The translations under genes were made by a program, and so were the position numbers. The notes beneath the pieces were generated by a model. It was not told where the DNA came from. It searched no databases and saw nothing but the letters and a program-made list of their open reading frames with translations. A stretch of 64,000 bases of DNA from Trichomonas vaginalis G3 (Eukaryota; Parabasalia; Trichomonadida; Trichomonadidae), in assembly GCF_026262505.1 (NCBI RefSeq), contig NC_067207.1, positions 30,968,082-31,032,081 of the forward strand, written 5' to 3'. Of the stretch, positions 39,801 through 47,763 are shown piece after piece; positions within the stretch are counted from its first letter, which is position 1, and every line of letters starts with the position of its first letter.

Positions 39801-40024
39801 CTCAGGAAAGAGTCATGCAAACAATACGCGAAGACTCAAATACAAACTATGACAAAATCTTTCTAGGATATAGGTTACCTGAGATGGGCGACCAGAGCCC
39901 AAAGGCAAAAAGGACATGGGAAATTTACAACATACTAGGTGAACATGAGGCAAAGATGCAACAACTTGAAGCAGAGGGCAAGTTACCAAAAGCGACACCA
40001 AAGAAGAAGAGTAGAACAAAGTGA
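36825..40024 (+). pseudogene. Large coiled-coil virion-associated protein, frameshifted 5' third (B1)
   Basis: The full gene probably starts at 36825 (MPRKLRKNIRKRKG, basic) after a promoter-like motif. Several indels break the first 840 bp, and the continuous frame runs 37670-40024 (784 aa, MNADFKN..). Readable 5' pieces include GGLRAALLAKMAGYGGAARR, whose MAGYG fits an adenovirus-type maturation site, then helical Q/K/E-rich sequence. The 784-aa part has a Pro/Gln repeat region (QPTVQNPAPQ type, about residues 140-185), acidic helices and a basic end. No known family. Intact it would be about 1060 aa. Likely a structural or internal core protein. Confidence 0.65.
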
Positions 40025-40172
40025 AAGTAGTGAAGAAGTAACTTCATCTAGTGAAAGTAGTGGCAATGAAGGAAAAAGAAGAGTTAAAAACTCAGTCAGG
40101 AAGAAAGTAAAGCTTGGTCCGAAACAATTATGATATATAAATCCAACTATTCTATATTTTTACCCATATGAA

Positions 40173-41537
40173 ATGTACGCCGCTCAGAATATAACGCCAA
40201 CAGTTTTGGATGCCATGAACGGAAATGTTTCCGAATGGTATAACGAATGCGACAATGCCATTAGAAGGTCAGAAATAGTTCCTGGAACTTACGAATATAC
40301 AACTGCTGTTTCTTATGGAAACGTAGGTGAGTTTGGAGAAGGTTCTTCAACAACAGTAGATATTGCTTGCGACAGGTTTCATATTATTTCTATTGACAAC
40401 TCATTCTTATACGTGGAACAAGACATTGAAATAAAACCTTCTGCCAAGTTGTCTGACAAGAAAGGTTGCAATGGAATTTTCTATGTCGGATACCAATATG
40501 CTCCAGAAGTTTTTATGGGATATAAGATATATTCTAACTCTGACTTAGTTCAAACAGTAACATGGGCAAACTATGAATGGTTCGCTTTGAGAAACTCAGT
40601 ACAACCACAAGCTAGAGAACAAACAGACCAGTATGCAAATATTGAGAAAATAAGAAGACTTGACCCTAACGTTCCAGGAGTTTATGTTAACCTTTCTGTT
40701 CAGATGGAACTGCTGCCACTAAAGTAAAACTGAAACTTAGAGTTCCTTGTCATCTTTCCTCATCTTCAGGTTTTTAAGATACTTGCCAAACTGGGCAGGA
40801 AAAATTTCTATCGAACTTACTCCAAGCAAAAATAACTTAGTCATTGCACCAACACAAGACCCATTCACTCTTACAGACGTAAAGGGAACAAATAAAACGT
40901 CATTCGCCGAATTTTGCAAAGACAAAGTTGACTTAGACTTTGGTTTCTCAAACCTCAACACTGAAGTAAACTATTATTTCAATGCTGCTGGAGATGCTTG
41001 GGACCCAGTTAAGTTCACATGCGAAAAATTTGAATGCAAGAGAATAGAAAGCAGACTTGCAGTCTATATGTTGGACCCAGATATTTCAAAATGCTTTAGC
41101 TGCCAAATATATTGCAGTTCCACTTAATGTTCCCTATACACCAAATATCTGTCAAAGACTTTGCAGGTGAAGTTGGAAACCAAAGTGCTGACCCAGGTGC
41201 AAGAACAGATATTGCTTTAACAACTGCAATGAAACATGCAGATACTATGTTTGTACTGTTCAGACGAACTATAAATGACTATTCTGTTTCTACAACCCTG
41301 GTATTAAATATCATATAAACATAGATGGCAAATATTATCCAAGAGAAGAATATTTACTAGGATATGAGGTCATACAACTTGACATTAGATGCTATGAACT
41401 TTAACAACAACTTCACAACAACCATTAACCCTGAAATGCAAAGTTCTATTATGCCATATGTGAAAGTATGGACTCATACAGGAGGTCAAAAAACTCAATA
41501 TACAAATGGAGACCGTTCAACTTTTGGCTTGGCAAGA
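40173..41537 (+). pseudogene. Major capsid protein (double jelly-roll), broken (B1)
   Basis: Starts MYAAQNITPTVLDAMNGN after TATTTTTACCCATATGAA. The first 180 codons read through, then indels near 40,695, 40,760, 41,090 and 41,280 split the rest. Frame pieces match the B2 gene (59782-61400). At about 41,537, just after the FWLG codons, the collinearity with B2 ends abruptly and an inverted piece follows. Confidence 0.8.
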
Positions 41538-41918
41538 TGAAAGTTTTTGACGTTGACAAAAATATAACTTCAAAACTTACAGATATTTCTAAAGGTAAGT
41601 TTACTTACAATATTATGTCAAAACTGGCGTACTGTCAATATTTGACGGAGAGAAAATCAGTTCAAGAACAACTTACTGACCTGCTGCCAAAATCTGCTCG
41701 ATGGAAGCTGTCGTTATGCCAATCTGAGGAGCCCCAGCAAGGTTTCATCGAACGAATCTTCAAAAGAGCATCTTCCGTGAAAAGTGCTATTGGTTTTGTA
41801 AACTTCTTTGCTTTCAATTCATCTGGACCGTCTCTGTCACCAGTATATTGTATTTGAACTGTACCAACAGTTGAAATACCACCCATAAGTCTTCTGAGTC
41901 AGCAAATGGACATGCAAG
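41538..41918. other. Inverted 3' capsid/122-aa gene segment at scaffold edge (B1)
   Basis: On the plus strand this reads the C-terminal half of the 122-aa gene (KVFDVDKNITSKLTD..) and then the 3' end of the capsid gene backwards, up to the codons next to the point where the forward capsid copy stopped. It is a local inversion of about 380 bp or an assembly error. It abuts the N gap. Confidence 0.75.
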
Positions 41919-42018
41919 NNNNNNNNNNNNNNNNNNNNNNNNNNNNNNNNNNNNNNNNNNNNNNNNNNNNNNNNNNNNNNNNNNNNNNNNNNNNNNNNNN
42001 NNNNNNNNNNNNNNNNNN
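41919..42018. other. Assembly gap (100 N)
   Basis: Exactly 100 unresolved bases, the conventional size for a scaffold gap of unknown length. Gene order differs on the two sides, so the join between B1 and B2 should not be trusted. Confidence 0.99.
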
Positions 42019-42087
42019 GGTCCTATAAACTGGAGAAAGTGTCACAATAACGAAATTTTATTAGTAAGTAAATGTGGTTTGAAATAG
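42019..42087 (+). pseudogene. 3' remnant of Dam-like methyltransferase (B2)
   Basis: The last 22 codons (GPINWRKCHNNEILLVSKCGLK) of the methyltransferase found in copy A, cut off by the gap. Its end overlaps the ATG of the next small gene by 16 bp, as in copy A. Confidence 0.75.
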
Positions 42088-42203
42088 GACTACTTGTTTT
42101 AGGTTTTTTCCATTGTGTCATTTATTTATTTGACGTGGCAGAAAAGTACAGAGAATATGAAGATGAACCAATGCCTGCAAATGTTCAGTATATGTACTCG
42201 TAA
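42072..42203 (+). CDS. Small single-pass membrane protein, 43 aa (B2)
   Basis: MWFEIGLLVLGFFHCVIYLF forms one hydrophobic span, followed by an acidic 23-residue tail (EKYREYEDEPMPANVQYMYS). It starts inside the methyltransferase end and stops 23 bp before the 120-aa gene. Such small membrane proteins occur among virion genes of related elements, but no homology is visible. Copy A has a frameshift in a T run. Confidence 0.55.
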   Translation: MWFEIGLLVLGFFHCVIYLFDVAEKYREYEDEPMPANVQYMYS

Positions 42204-42226
42204 GAGATATTTTTATCTAATATTAA

Positions 42227-42589
42227 ATGGACGCACAGAACTTAGCGAATGCACAGCAACCTGGACAACCAAACCCAGAGAATATTCCAAATGAAGTTAG
42301 AATACAAACTGCAATGGCAAACTATGGTCAAGTGCCAACAGATGTACAAATGCAAACTGCCATGTCAAATGACGCTGCGTTAGGTTTGCCACCATGGTAT
42401 GCAAATATGAGATGGAAAGAGTTTTATACAAACCCTGAAGTGGGATATAAACAACTTTATGCAGATGACGCGAACACAGGAGTTGACCCAGAATATGTTT
42501 TCTACCAGAGGAGAAACAGAATGTATGAGCTCCAGTTAAAGAATGCTATGGAACTCAACAGGAAACGTAAGAGACTAGGTGGACATTAG
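42227..42589 (+). CDS. Polinton hypothetical protein, 120 aa (B2)
   Basis: Matches the 120-aa protein at 18022-18384 essentially residue for residue: two QTAMxN segments, an aromatic patch and the RKRKRLGGH basic tail. Such conservation between copies that differ elsewhere argues for constraint or recent common origin. Unassigned; its place in the row of virion candidates suggests a packaged basic protein. Confidence 0.62.
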   Translation: MDAQNLANAQQPGQPNPENIPNEVRIQTAMANYGQVPTDVQMQTAMSNDAALGLPPWYANMRWKEFYTNPEVGYKQLYADDANTGVDPEYVFYQRRNRMYELQLKNAMELNRKRKRLGGH

Positions 42590-42607
42590 ATTTTTACATA
42601 TAGTAAA

Positions 42608-42850
42608 ATGGGTTTCTTCAGTAGTATTGGAAACTTCTTCAGAAGAGTTGGAAGAGGTATATGGAATGGAATAAAATCTGTCGGAAAAGGAATTTGGAAC
42701 GGAGTCAAAAATATTGGTAAAAGAGTAGGTCAGTTTGTTGGTATTATACCTAAAGACCCTGAACCAGAAGAACAAGCTCCTGTTATACAACAGCCTGAAC
42801 CTGCACCACAGTCTAGTTGGCAACCAAATCCAACACCTCAACCGTATTAA
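42608..42850 (+). CDS. Amphipathic membrane-active-like protein, 80 aa (B2)
   Basis: Same as 17761-18003 with a few substitutions (SSIGNFFRRVGRGIWNGIK). Duplicated cationic helix module, then a Pro/Gln-rich tail ending PQPY. The stop codon lies in the TTAA that, in copy A, was the target of the 141-bp insertion; here the site is empty. Confidence 0.6.
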   Translation: MGFFSSIGNFFRRVGRGIWNGIKSVGKGIWNGVKNIGKRVGQFVGIIPKDPEPEEQAPVIQQPEPAPQSSWQPNPTPQPY

Positions 42851-42854
42851 AAAA

Positions 42855-43703
42855 TTATATTTTTACCGTTCGATAGTAGTTGTATATGAAACTAAGTTCT
42901 AAGTAAAACGCATGGTATAATGGAATTATTCTTTTTCTTCCATCTGTAGTAAACCATACTTGAAAGTCTGAAATACTTCCACTCGGCGGTTCATATAGCT
43001 TTGTAGGTTTTTCGTAAAAGTCATTTGCCAAGCATAAGAAAGAGTTTTGGGCGCCAGAAAATGAAGCATGAACAATAATAGCATCTGGGTCGAAAACATT
43101 TTCATATGTTCCATTAGGGTTTTCGACTTCATAAAAGTCTGGGTGTACTGGATATGCTGCAGGCTGATTTAACATCCTCATAAATCTATACCATGCCAAG
43201 TTGTTATATTTTGTAGAAATATAAACGTTTTCTCCAAGGTCTTCTATTCTATTGATTTTAACAGTTGCATTTTTCCTGTCATAAATAATATCGAGATGGT
43301 ATTCTCCTTCGTCAATGTTATACTGGTTTGCATATTCGATATAGATATCGTTTATTTTTTCTTGAAAAGCTTGAAGAGTTGTTTCTAAGTTTACAAGCAA
43401 ACTAACTTGTAAAAGTTTTCCCTGTTCAAATTTCTCATACATACGTTTTTCTTTGTTATAGTATCGAACTTCAAAACCGACCGTAAATGGGAAACCATGT
43501 ATGGCTTCTGAAATGAACTTCATTCTACGAAAGCCAATAGCTTTTGTGACAGATGGGTCTCTTAACCATCTTAATGGGTAGTCAAAACGATAGCCTTCAT
43601 GCTTTACGGTATCTGTCTCAAACTTTTGACCGACATTAGTAAAAAGTTCATCTAATGGTTTAGTTGTAGCAACTCTTGAATTTTCTTTTTCTATTGGAAG
43701 CAT
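42855..43703 (-). CDS. Polinton virion-protein candidate, 282 aa, variable centre (B2)
   Basis: First 80 and last 85 residues as in copy A (TTKPLDELFTNVGQ.., SDFQVWFTTDGRKRIIPLY..). The centre is different (for example SEAIHGFPFTVGFEVRYYNKE against the A version), though the length is the same. It shares an 18-bp palindromic promoter region with the fibre gene on the other side. Function unknown; the divergence pattern suggests an exposed or receptor-related surface. Confidence 0.65.
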   Translation of the reverse strand: MLPIEKENSRVATTKPLDELFTNVGQKFETDTVKHEGYRFDYPLRWLRDPSVTKAIGFRRMKFISEAIHGFPFTVGFEVRYYNKEKRMYEKFEQGKLLQVSLLVNLETTLQAFQEKINDIYIEYANQYNIDEGEYHLDIIYDRKNATVKINRIEDLGENVYISTKYNNLAWYRFMRMLNQPAAYPVHPDFYEVENPNGTYENVFDPDAIIVHASFSGAQNSFLCLANDFYEKPTKLYEPPSGSISDFQVWFTTDGRKRIIPLYHAFYLELSFIYNYYRTVKI

Positions 43704-43721
43704 ATTTTATCTAGAATAAAA
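43704..43721. promoter_or_regulatory. Bidirectional promoter-like palindrome (B2)
   Basis: TTTTATCTAGAATAAAA between the two divergent ATGs, the inverse of 16745-16762. Each gene gets a T-rich motif about 10 bp before its start. Confidence 0.6.
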
Positions 43722-45185
43722 ATGTCGAAAGATATTGCTTCCATGAGAGAAATACAACACAACCGACAACTCATTATGCAAGCTCTAAATAAGAACACAA
43801 CAAACTTTTCAAACTATTCTAAGATATCTGAGTCATTGAAAGAAGGAAACTTAAAACTGACATTAAACCCTTTAACAGATGAGTTTCTATTTCAAGACAA
43901 GAAGAACCATACTGTCTGTATAAATCCAACAAAAGGAACTTTAAACGAGAAACCTATAAATGAACTTCTTTTGAAAGCAGATGTTGACAACAAAGCTGAC
44001 AAAGAATATGTAGACGATGCAATAGCAAAAGAAGAAGAAAGAGCTAACAATGCTTATGCAACAAAAGAACATACTCATCCTGAACTAGCAGACAAAACAT
44101 ATGTTGACAATAAAATGTCAAGTGAAGTGACAAGAGCTGAAAACGAATATTCTAAAAAGACTCATATACATTATATTAACCAAATACCAAGTCTTAAGGA
44201 AACATTAGAGACAAAAGCAGATAAGACTCATACACATTCTATATCTGATATTACAAACTTACAAGAAACCTTAAACAGGAAAAGTGACGTTGGACATACA
44301 CATTCTATATCTGATATTACAAACTTACAAGAAACCTTAAACAGGAAAAGTGACGTTGGACATACACATACCATTGCAAATATTACAAACTTACAAGAAA
44401 CCTTAAACAGGAAAAGTGACGTTGGACATACACATTCTATATCTGAAATAACAGACTTAAACGTTAGCCTTGAAAAGAAAGCAGACAAGAACCATACACA
44501 TGATTTCTTCACAACTGTTGCTATAGAAAGTATTGAAGGAACGGTTGAAGAAACTGGTGGGGATGCATTATATTGTAAACCTCCTAACTTTCCACAAGGT
44601 TTAACATCGGATGACGACATAACGACGATGAGAAACATTAGATGTAAAGATGTTTATGTCATGAAGGATGAACATAATATTAAATTCACTGCTCAAGATT
44701 TATATGACAAGAAAGCAGACAAAACAGAGCTTCAAACATTAAAGACAGAAATACTTCAAACATTATATCCTATAGGCTCTATTTATACGTCAATGAACTC
44801 TACCAGACCAGAAGTAGTACTTGGTTTTGGAACTTGGACTCAAATAGTCGACAGGTTTTTGTATTGTGCAAACTCTTCAAAGGAAACAGGTGGAAGTAAA
44901 ACGATTTCGGGTGAAAATTTACCTGCACACAGTCACTACATAGATTTAAGTACATCTCAAGCAGGTTGGCATAAGCATAGATATTGGGATTGGTCAGCAA
45001 TGATAAAAGGTAAAGGATATGATGTTAAAGACAACGTTAAGTTTGCTATAGATTGTTACTGGAGTAACACTGAGGGAGGAGGAAACCATACACATCACGT
45101 TTCAGGATATACGCAAACAACGGGACAAAGTAAAGAATACATGCCACCTTACATGACAGTTTACGCATGGTATAGAATTGCTTAG
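43722..45185 (+). CDS. Phage-type tail fibre/collar protein with 22-aa repeats (B2)
   Basis: 487 aa. The N-terminus is as in copy A (MSKDIASMREIQHNRQLI). The shaft contains KADKEYVDDAI-type repeats and then, at about residues 165-250, successive 22-residue units with HTHSISDITNLQETLNRKSD, encoded by nearly identical 66-bp DNA repeats. The C-terminal tip (from about residue 347) has PIGSIYTSMNSTRP, GTWTQIVDRFLY, SGENLPAHSH and YMPPYMTVYAWYRIA, typical of phage collar/receptor-binding tips. The repeats are absent from copy A, which has other shaft sequence. The stop overlaps that of the integrase on the opposite strand. Confidence 0.87.
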   Translation: MSKDIASMREIQHNRQLIMQALNKNTTNFSNYSKISESLKEGNLKLTLNPLTDEFLFQDKKNHTVCINPTKGTLNEKPINELLLKADVDNKADKEYVDDAIAKEEERANNAYATKEHTHPELADKTYVDNKMSSEVTRAENEYSKKTHIHYINQIPSLKETLETKADKTHTHSISDITNLQETLNRKSDVGHTHSISDITNLQETLNRKSDVGHTHTIANITNLQETLNRKSDVGHTHSISEITDLNVSLEKKADKNHTHDFFTTVAIESIEGTVEETGGDALYCKPPNFPQGLTSDDDITTMRNIRCKDVYVMKDEHNIKFTAQDLYDKKADKTELQTLKTEILQTLYPIGSIYTSMNSTRPEVVLGFGTWTQIVDRFLYCANSSKETGGSKTISGENLPAHSHYIDLSTSQAGWHKHRYWDWSAMIKGKGYDVKDNVKFAIDCYWSNTEGGGNHTHHVSGYTQTTGQSKEYMPPYMTVYAWYRIA

Positions 45186-46141
45186 TCGTCATTTTCAACT
45201 TCTTTAGCATATTCGTCAGGAGTTGTCTTATATTTGTTAGGAACTGTCTTTGAAAGTATACCACCTTGAACTTTGACAAGTTTGAAACGAGGTCTGACAA
45301 TAGTAGTTTTATCTTCTGCTTGCAGTCTGTACATTTTGCCATGTTTGCCTAAAACTTCATAATATTCTCTTGTATACTTTCTTCTATTTTTACGAACACG
45401 AATGTGAGTACCTGTCGGGTTCCCATTGTTGTCATAGTCAATAGTATTTTCATATGGGTCGCGTTTAGGTATTTCTATTTTTACTTTGTCACCTTTCTGA
45501 AGTTTGAAGCCCGGCATTCTTTCTTGTTTGTCTCTTTTGACTAAATTATTAAATATATAGTCTTTCTCTAAGTCGGGGTTGTTTTTCATTTCTTCGGGGG
45601 AGTGGTTTCCCAAACCTTTTTGTTTACGGTTATTGTAAATATTTAAAACTTGTCTCATCTTTGCCATGGAGAAGTGTCTATACTTGTCGTCATATGACAT
45701 TTCATTTGCTTCACCACCTTGTGGTTGGTTTAAGTCTCTTAACATTTTTATACAACCGTCAATGACACCAAGAGCAGAATGGTTTTGGTCGACAATGAAA
45801 TATTGGTTTACATTTTTTGAACGCAGATAGTTTTTTACATCATCTGATTTGAAAGAACTTTCACAGTCAGATGTCAGTTTTGTTGGATGGTATTTGTCAA
45901 CGAATATTGTCAAAGCAGTTTTCACATCTAAAATAGCTTTGGACTGCAATGGTATGGCTTCACAGTATCTTGTGTTTTGACCAACAAATATTAACCAGTA
46001 TGGAGGTCCATCTTCTCTATACCTCGGAATGTTTTCCAAGATATCCATAAACCAAGCATTTGGTGTTGAACTAAAGATTTTTATCATGAGTGCTTTCTTT
46101 GTCGCTTTAGAAACATAGGGGTCCTTGTTTGGATTCGTCAT
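45182..46141 (-). CDS. Retroviral-type (rve) integrase (B2)
   Basis: An intact 319-aa Polinton integrase that joins element ends to target DNA. The catalytic core shows FMDIL (first Asp, about residue 32), LTSDCES (second Asp, about 91) and GVIDGCIKML. The last Asp lies exactly 35 residues after the second, where the family normally has Glu (DD35E becomes DD35D). Then IYNNRKQKGLGNHSPEEM follows as in rve domains. The C-terminal domain (KLQKGDKVKI.. and YYEVLGKHGKMYRL) is an SH3/chromo-like small barrel. It lacks an obvious N-terminal HHCC zinc finger. It is the only open integrase in the window. Confidence 0.9.
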   Translation of the reverse strand: MTNPNKDPYVSKATKKALMIKIFSSTPNAWFMDILENIPRYREDGPPYWLIFVGQNTRYCEAIPLQSKAILDVKTALTIFVDKYHPTKLTSDCESSFKSDDVKNYLRSKNVNQYFIVDQNHSALGVIDGCIKMLRDLNQPQGGEANEMSYDDKYRHFSMAKMRQVLNIYNNRKQKGLGNHSPEEMKNNPDLEKDYIFNNLVKRDKQERMPGFKLQKGDKVKIEIPKRDPYENTIDYDNNGNPTGTHIRVRKNRRKYTREYYEVLGKHGKMYRLQAEDKTTIVRPRFKLVKVQGGILSKTVPNKYKTTPDEYAKEVENDD

Positions 46142-46158
46142 TTTTTAACCCATAAGAA
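46142..46158. promoter_or_regulatory. Bidirectional promoter-like spacer, integrase/amphipathic protein (B2)
   Basis: Between the two ATGs stands TTTTTTAACCCATAAGAA: a T-rich motif for the rightward gene and, on the other strand, TTCTTATGGGTTAAAAAA before the integrase. The same spacer is in copy A at about 14,388-14,404. Confidence 0.5.
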
Positions 46159-46560
46159 ATGGGTTTATTTGGCGCATTAGCAGGAGTCGCATCTAGATTT
46201 TTACCCGCAGTGGGAACAATAGCTAGAGGTGCATTTGGAATTGGAAGGAAGATTTTGAGTACATTAGGTATACTGAAAGAGAAAGCACAACCTATTATAC
46301 AAACTGTACAGAAAGGTTGGGATGTAGCACGAGATGCAACAAATCTTATTCCAAATCCTGAAACAAGAGGAAAAGTTCAAGGATGGATGGACAATGTAGG
46401 AAGACAAGCAGGAAACTATTATAACAAAGCAAATGACTACTATAACCAAGCAGGACACTATATGGACCAAGGTGAAAGATTCTTTAACAGAGGATATAAC
46501 CATGCACAACAATGGGTAAACAATAACCAACCTCAACCGCCTCAAACGTGGGGAATGTAA
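46159..46560 (+). CDS. Amphipathic-helix virion protein candidate, 133 aa (B2)
   Basis: N-terminus MGLFGALAGVASRFLPAVG followed by GAFGIGRKILSTLG, a glycine-rich helix with small and hydrophobic residues on one face, reminiscent of membrane-disrupting helices such as that of adenovirus protein VI. Then a helical middle and a Tyr/Asn/Gln-rich tail (NYYNKANDYYNQAGHYMDQ) ending QPPQTWGM. Family membership is not proven. It lies between integrase and the small genes leading to polymerase. Frameshifted in copy A. Confidence 0.62.
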   Translation: MGLFGALAGVASRFLPAVGTIARGAFGIGRKILSTLGILKEKAQPIIQTVQKGWDVARDATNLIPNPETRGKVQGWMDNVGRQAGNYYNKANDYYNQAGHYMDQGERFFNRGYNHAQQWVNNNQPQPPQTWGM

Positions 46561-46579
46561 AGTTTTTTACTGAGATGAA

Positions 46580-46732
46580 ATGAACAATACAGCATTGAGA
46601 CAAATGGGTTCAAGATGGATTTGTCGACTTCCAGCAGTTACACCACGTGTTTGTCAAGTTCTTCCTATACCTCAGGAAGTTTTAGACCGACTTAAAAAAC
46701 CTAAACAACCAGTTGAAAACAAACCAAACTAA
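46580..46732 (+). CDS. 50-aa Polinton peptide (B2)
   Basis: A complete short frame MNNTALRQMGSRWICRLPAV.. ending in a Lys/Pro tail. It has the 17-bp leader TTTTTTACTGAGATGAA before its ATG, identical to the leader of the next gene, which supports real expression. 19 bp after the previous stop and 19 bp before the next start. Function unknown; two cysteines and an arginine-rich N-terminus. Confidence 0.6.
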   Translation: MNNTALRQMGSRWICRLPAVTPRVCQVLPIPQEVLDRLKKPKQPVENKPN

Positions 46733-46751
46733 AATTTTTTACTGAGATGAA

Positions 46752-47336
46752 ATGACCGAAGAAGTTGAAACGGTAGATTTGACACCACAAACAAAAAGTT
46801 CAGAACCATTGTCAAAACCTGTCAAAGAACTTACAGATGAAGAGAAAAATTCAATAATAGAAAGTGCCAGGTCTGGAAATACAAACCCTAACTACAAAGT
46901 CACTTTTCATAAAAATGGAACGGCTAGTATCTCAAAAAAGAAACAGACTCTCACAAATAAAATATTGAAGTCTGAAGGAGCTTTCGAGACAACAGATGGA
47001 AAAGTTTACTTCACTGACCAACAGTTCATTATAGAACATCTCATTGACTTAGAGTCGAAATATTCTAAACTTTACAACAAACACAAAAAGTTGAAAGGAA
47101 AACAAAAACAAATGGCATATGATATTTATGAAGATGTTGACGACACAACTGTTCCTGCAAGTGAGGTAAAGTCAGAGGAACCGAAAAGTGACGAAAAACC
47201 GATAGAAGAAGAAAAACCAAAAACTGAAGATAAACCAAAACCAAAGTTTAGTTTCCAAACTAAACCAAGTCAACCTTCATTAGCTGGTATGGGTTGGCGT
47301 CAAAGACTTATGGCAGCAGGCGGTTATGTAAAGTAA
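46752..47336 (+). CDS. Lys/Pro/Glu-rich protein before polymerase, 194 aa (B2)
   Basis: Intact version of the broken gene at 13211-13794. A globular N-terminal part (with VTFHKNGTASISKKKQTL, a helical FIIEHLIDLESKYSKLY) is followed by an acidic and proline-rich linker (EEPKSDEKPIEEEKPK type) and a conserved end SLAGMGWRQRLMAAGGYVK. LAGMG fits the (M/I/L)xGx-G maturation pattern. It ends 23 bp before polymerase. Candidates are a terminal protein or a processed core protein; I cannot decide. Confidence 0.65.
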   Translation: MTEEVETVDLTPQTKSSEPLSKPVKELTDEEKNSIIESARSGNTNPNYKVTFHKNGTASISKKKQTLTNKILKSEGAFETTDGKVYFTDQQFIIEHLIDLESKYSKLYNKHKKLKGKQKQMAYDIYEDVDDTTVPASEVKSEEPKSDEKPIEEEKPKTEDKPKPKFSFQTKPSQPSLAGMGWRQRLMAAGGYVK

Positions 47337-47359
47337 AGAAAATTTTTATTTTTATAAAA

Positions 47360-47605
47360 ATGCCCCCATATAGAATGGATAGAAAGTCTGCTAGAATAAA
47401 AGCAGAGTTGCAAAGATATGGTTGGAGAGTTTCGAAGAATTTTAAATATAGGAAGGGAAGACCCATAAAAGTCTATGACAAATTGTCTGGTCTTCGCTAC
47501 GAAATGGATTTGGAAACAGCACGTGCCAATTATCCAAACAGACTAGAGAGGTTAGAAGAAGAACGTCTTATGGACATGCCTTTCGATGTGTTAAACATTG
47601 CATGA
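47360..47605 (+). pseudogene. polB: Protein-primed DNA polymerase B, internal 1.9-kb deletion (B2)
   Basis: The first 77 residues (MPPYRMDRKSARIKAE..) match copy A to MPFDV. The sequence then jumps to the last codons of the gene (LNIA*; the copy A end is KHCMK in another frame). About 1.9 kb with all catalytic motifs is missing. The junction has only a short GT/GTTA microhomology. Confidence 0.9.
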
Positions 47606-47654
47606 AGTAAAAAATTTATTTTAAAAAAAGTGACATTTTTTTATTTTATTTGAA

Positions 47655-47711
47655 ATGTACGCTGAGTTTGTTAGTGAACCTCAAGTTGAAGGAAACTTGT
47701 TTGTTAGATGA
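47655..47711 (+). other. 18-codon ORF with polymerase micro-duplicate (B2)
   Basis: Same as 10922-10978: MYAEFVSEPQVEGNLFVR, with VSEPQVEG also present near the polymerase N-terminus. Conserved in both copies even though the polymerase is deleted here. Confidence 0.5.
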
Positions 47712-47763
47712 GAAATATGAAATGGCATACCATTTTAAAACAATATATTTTTACATATATTAA

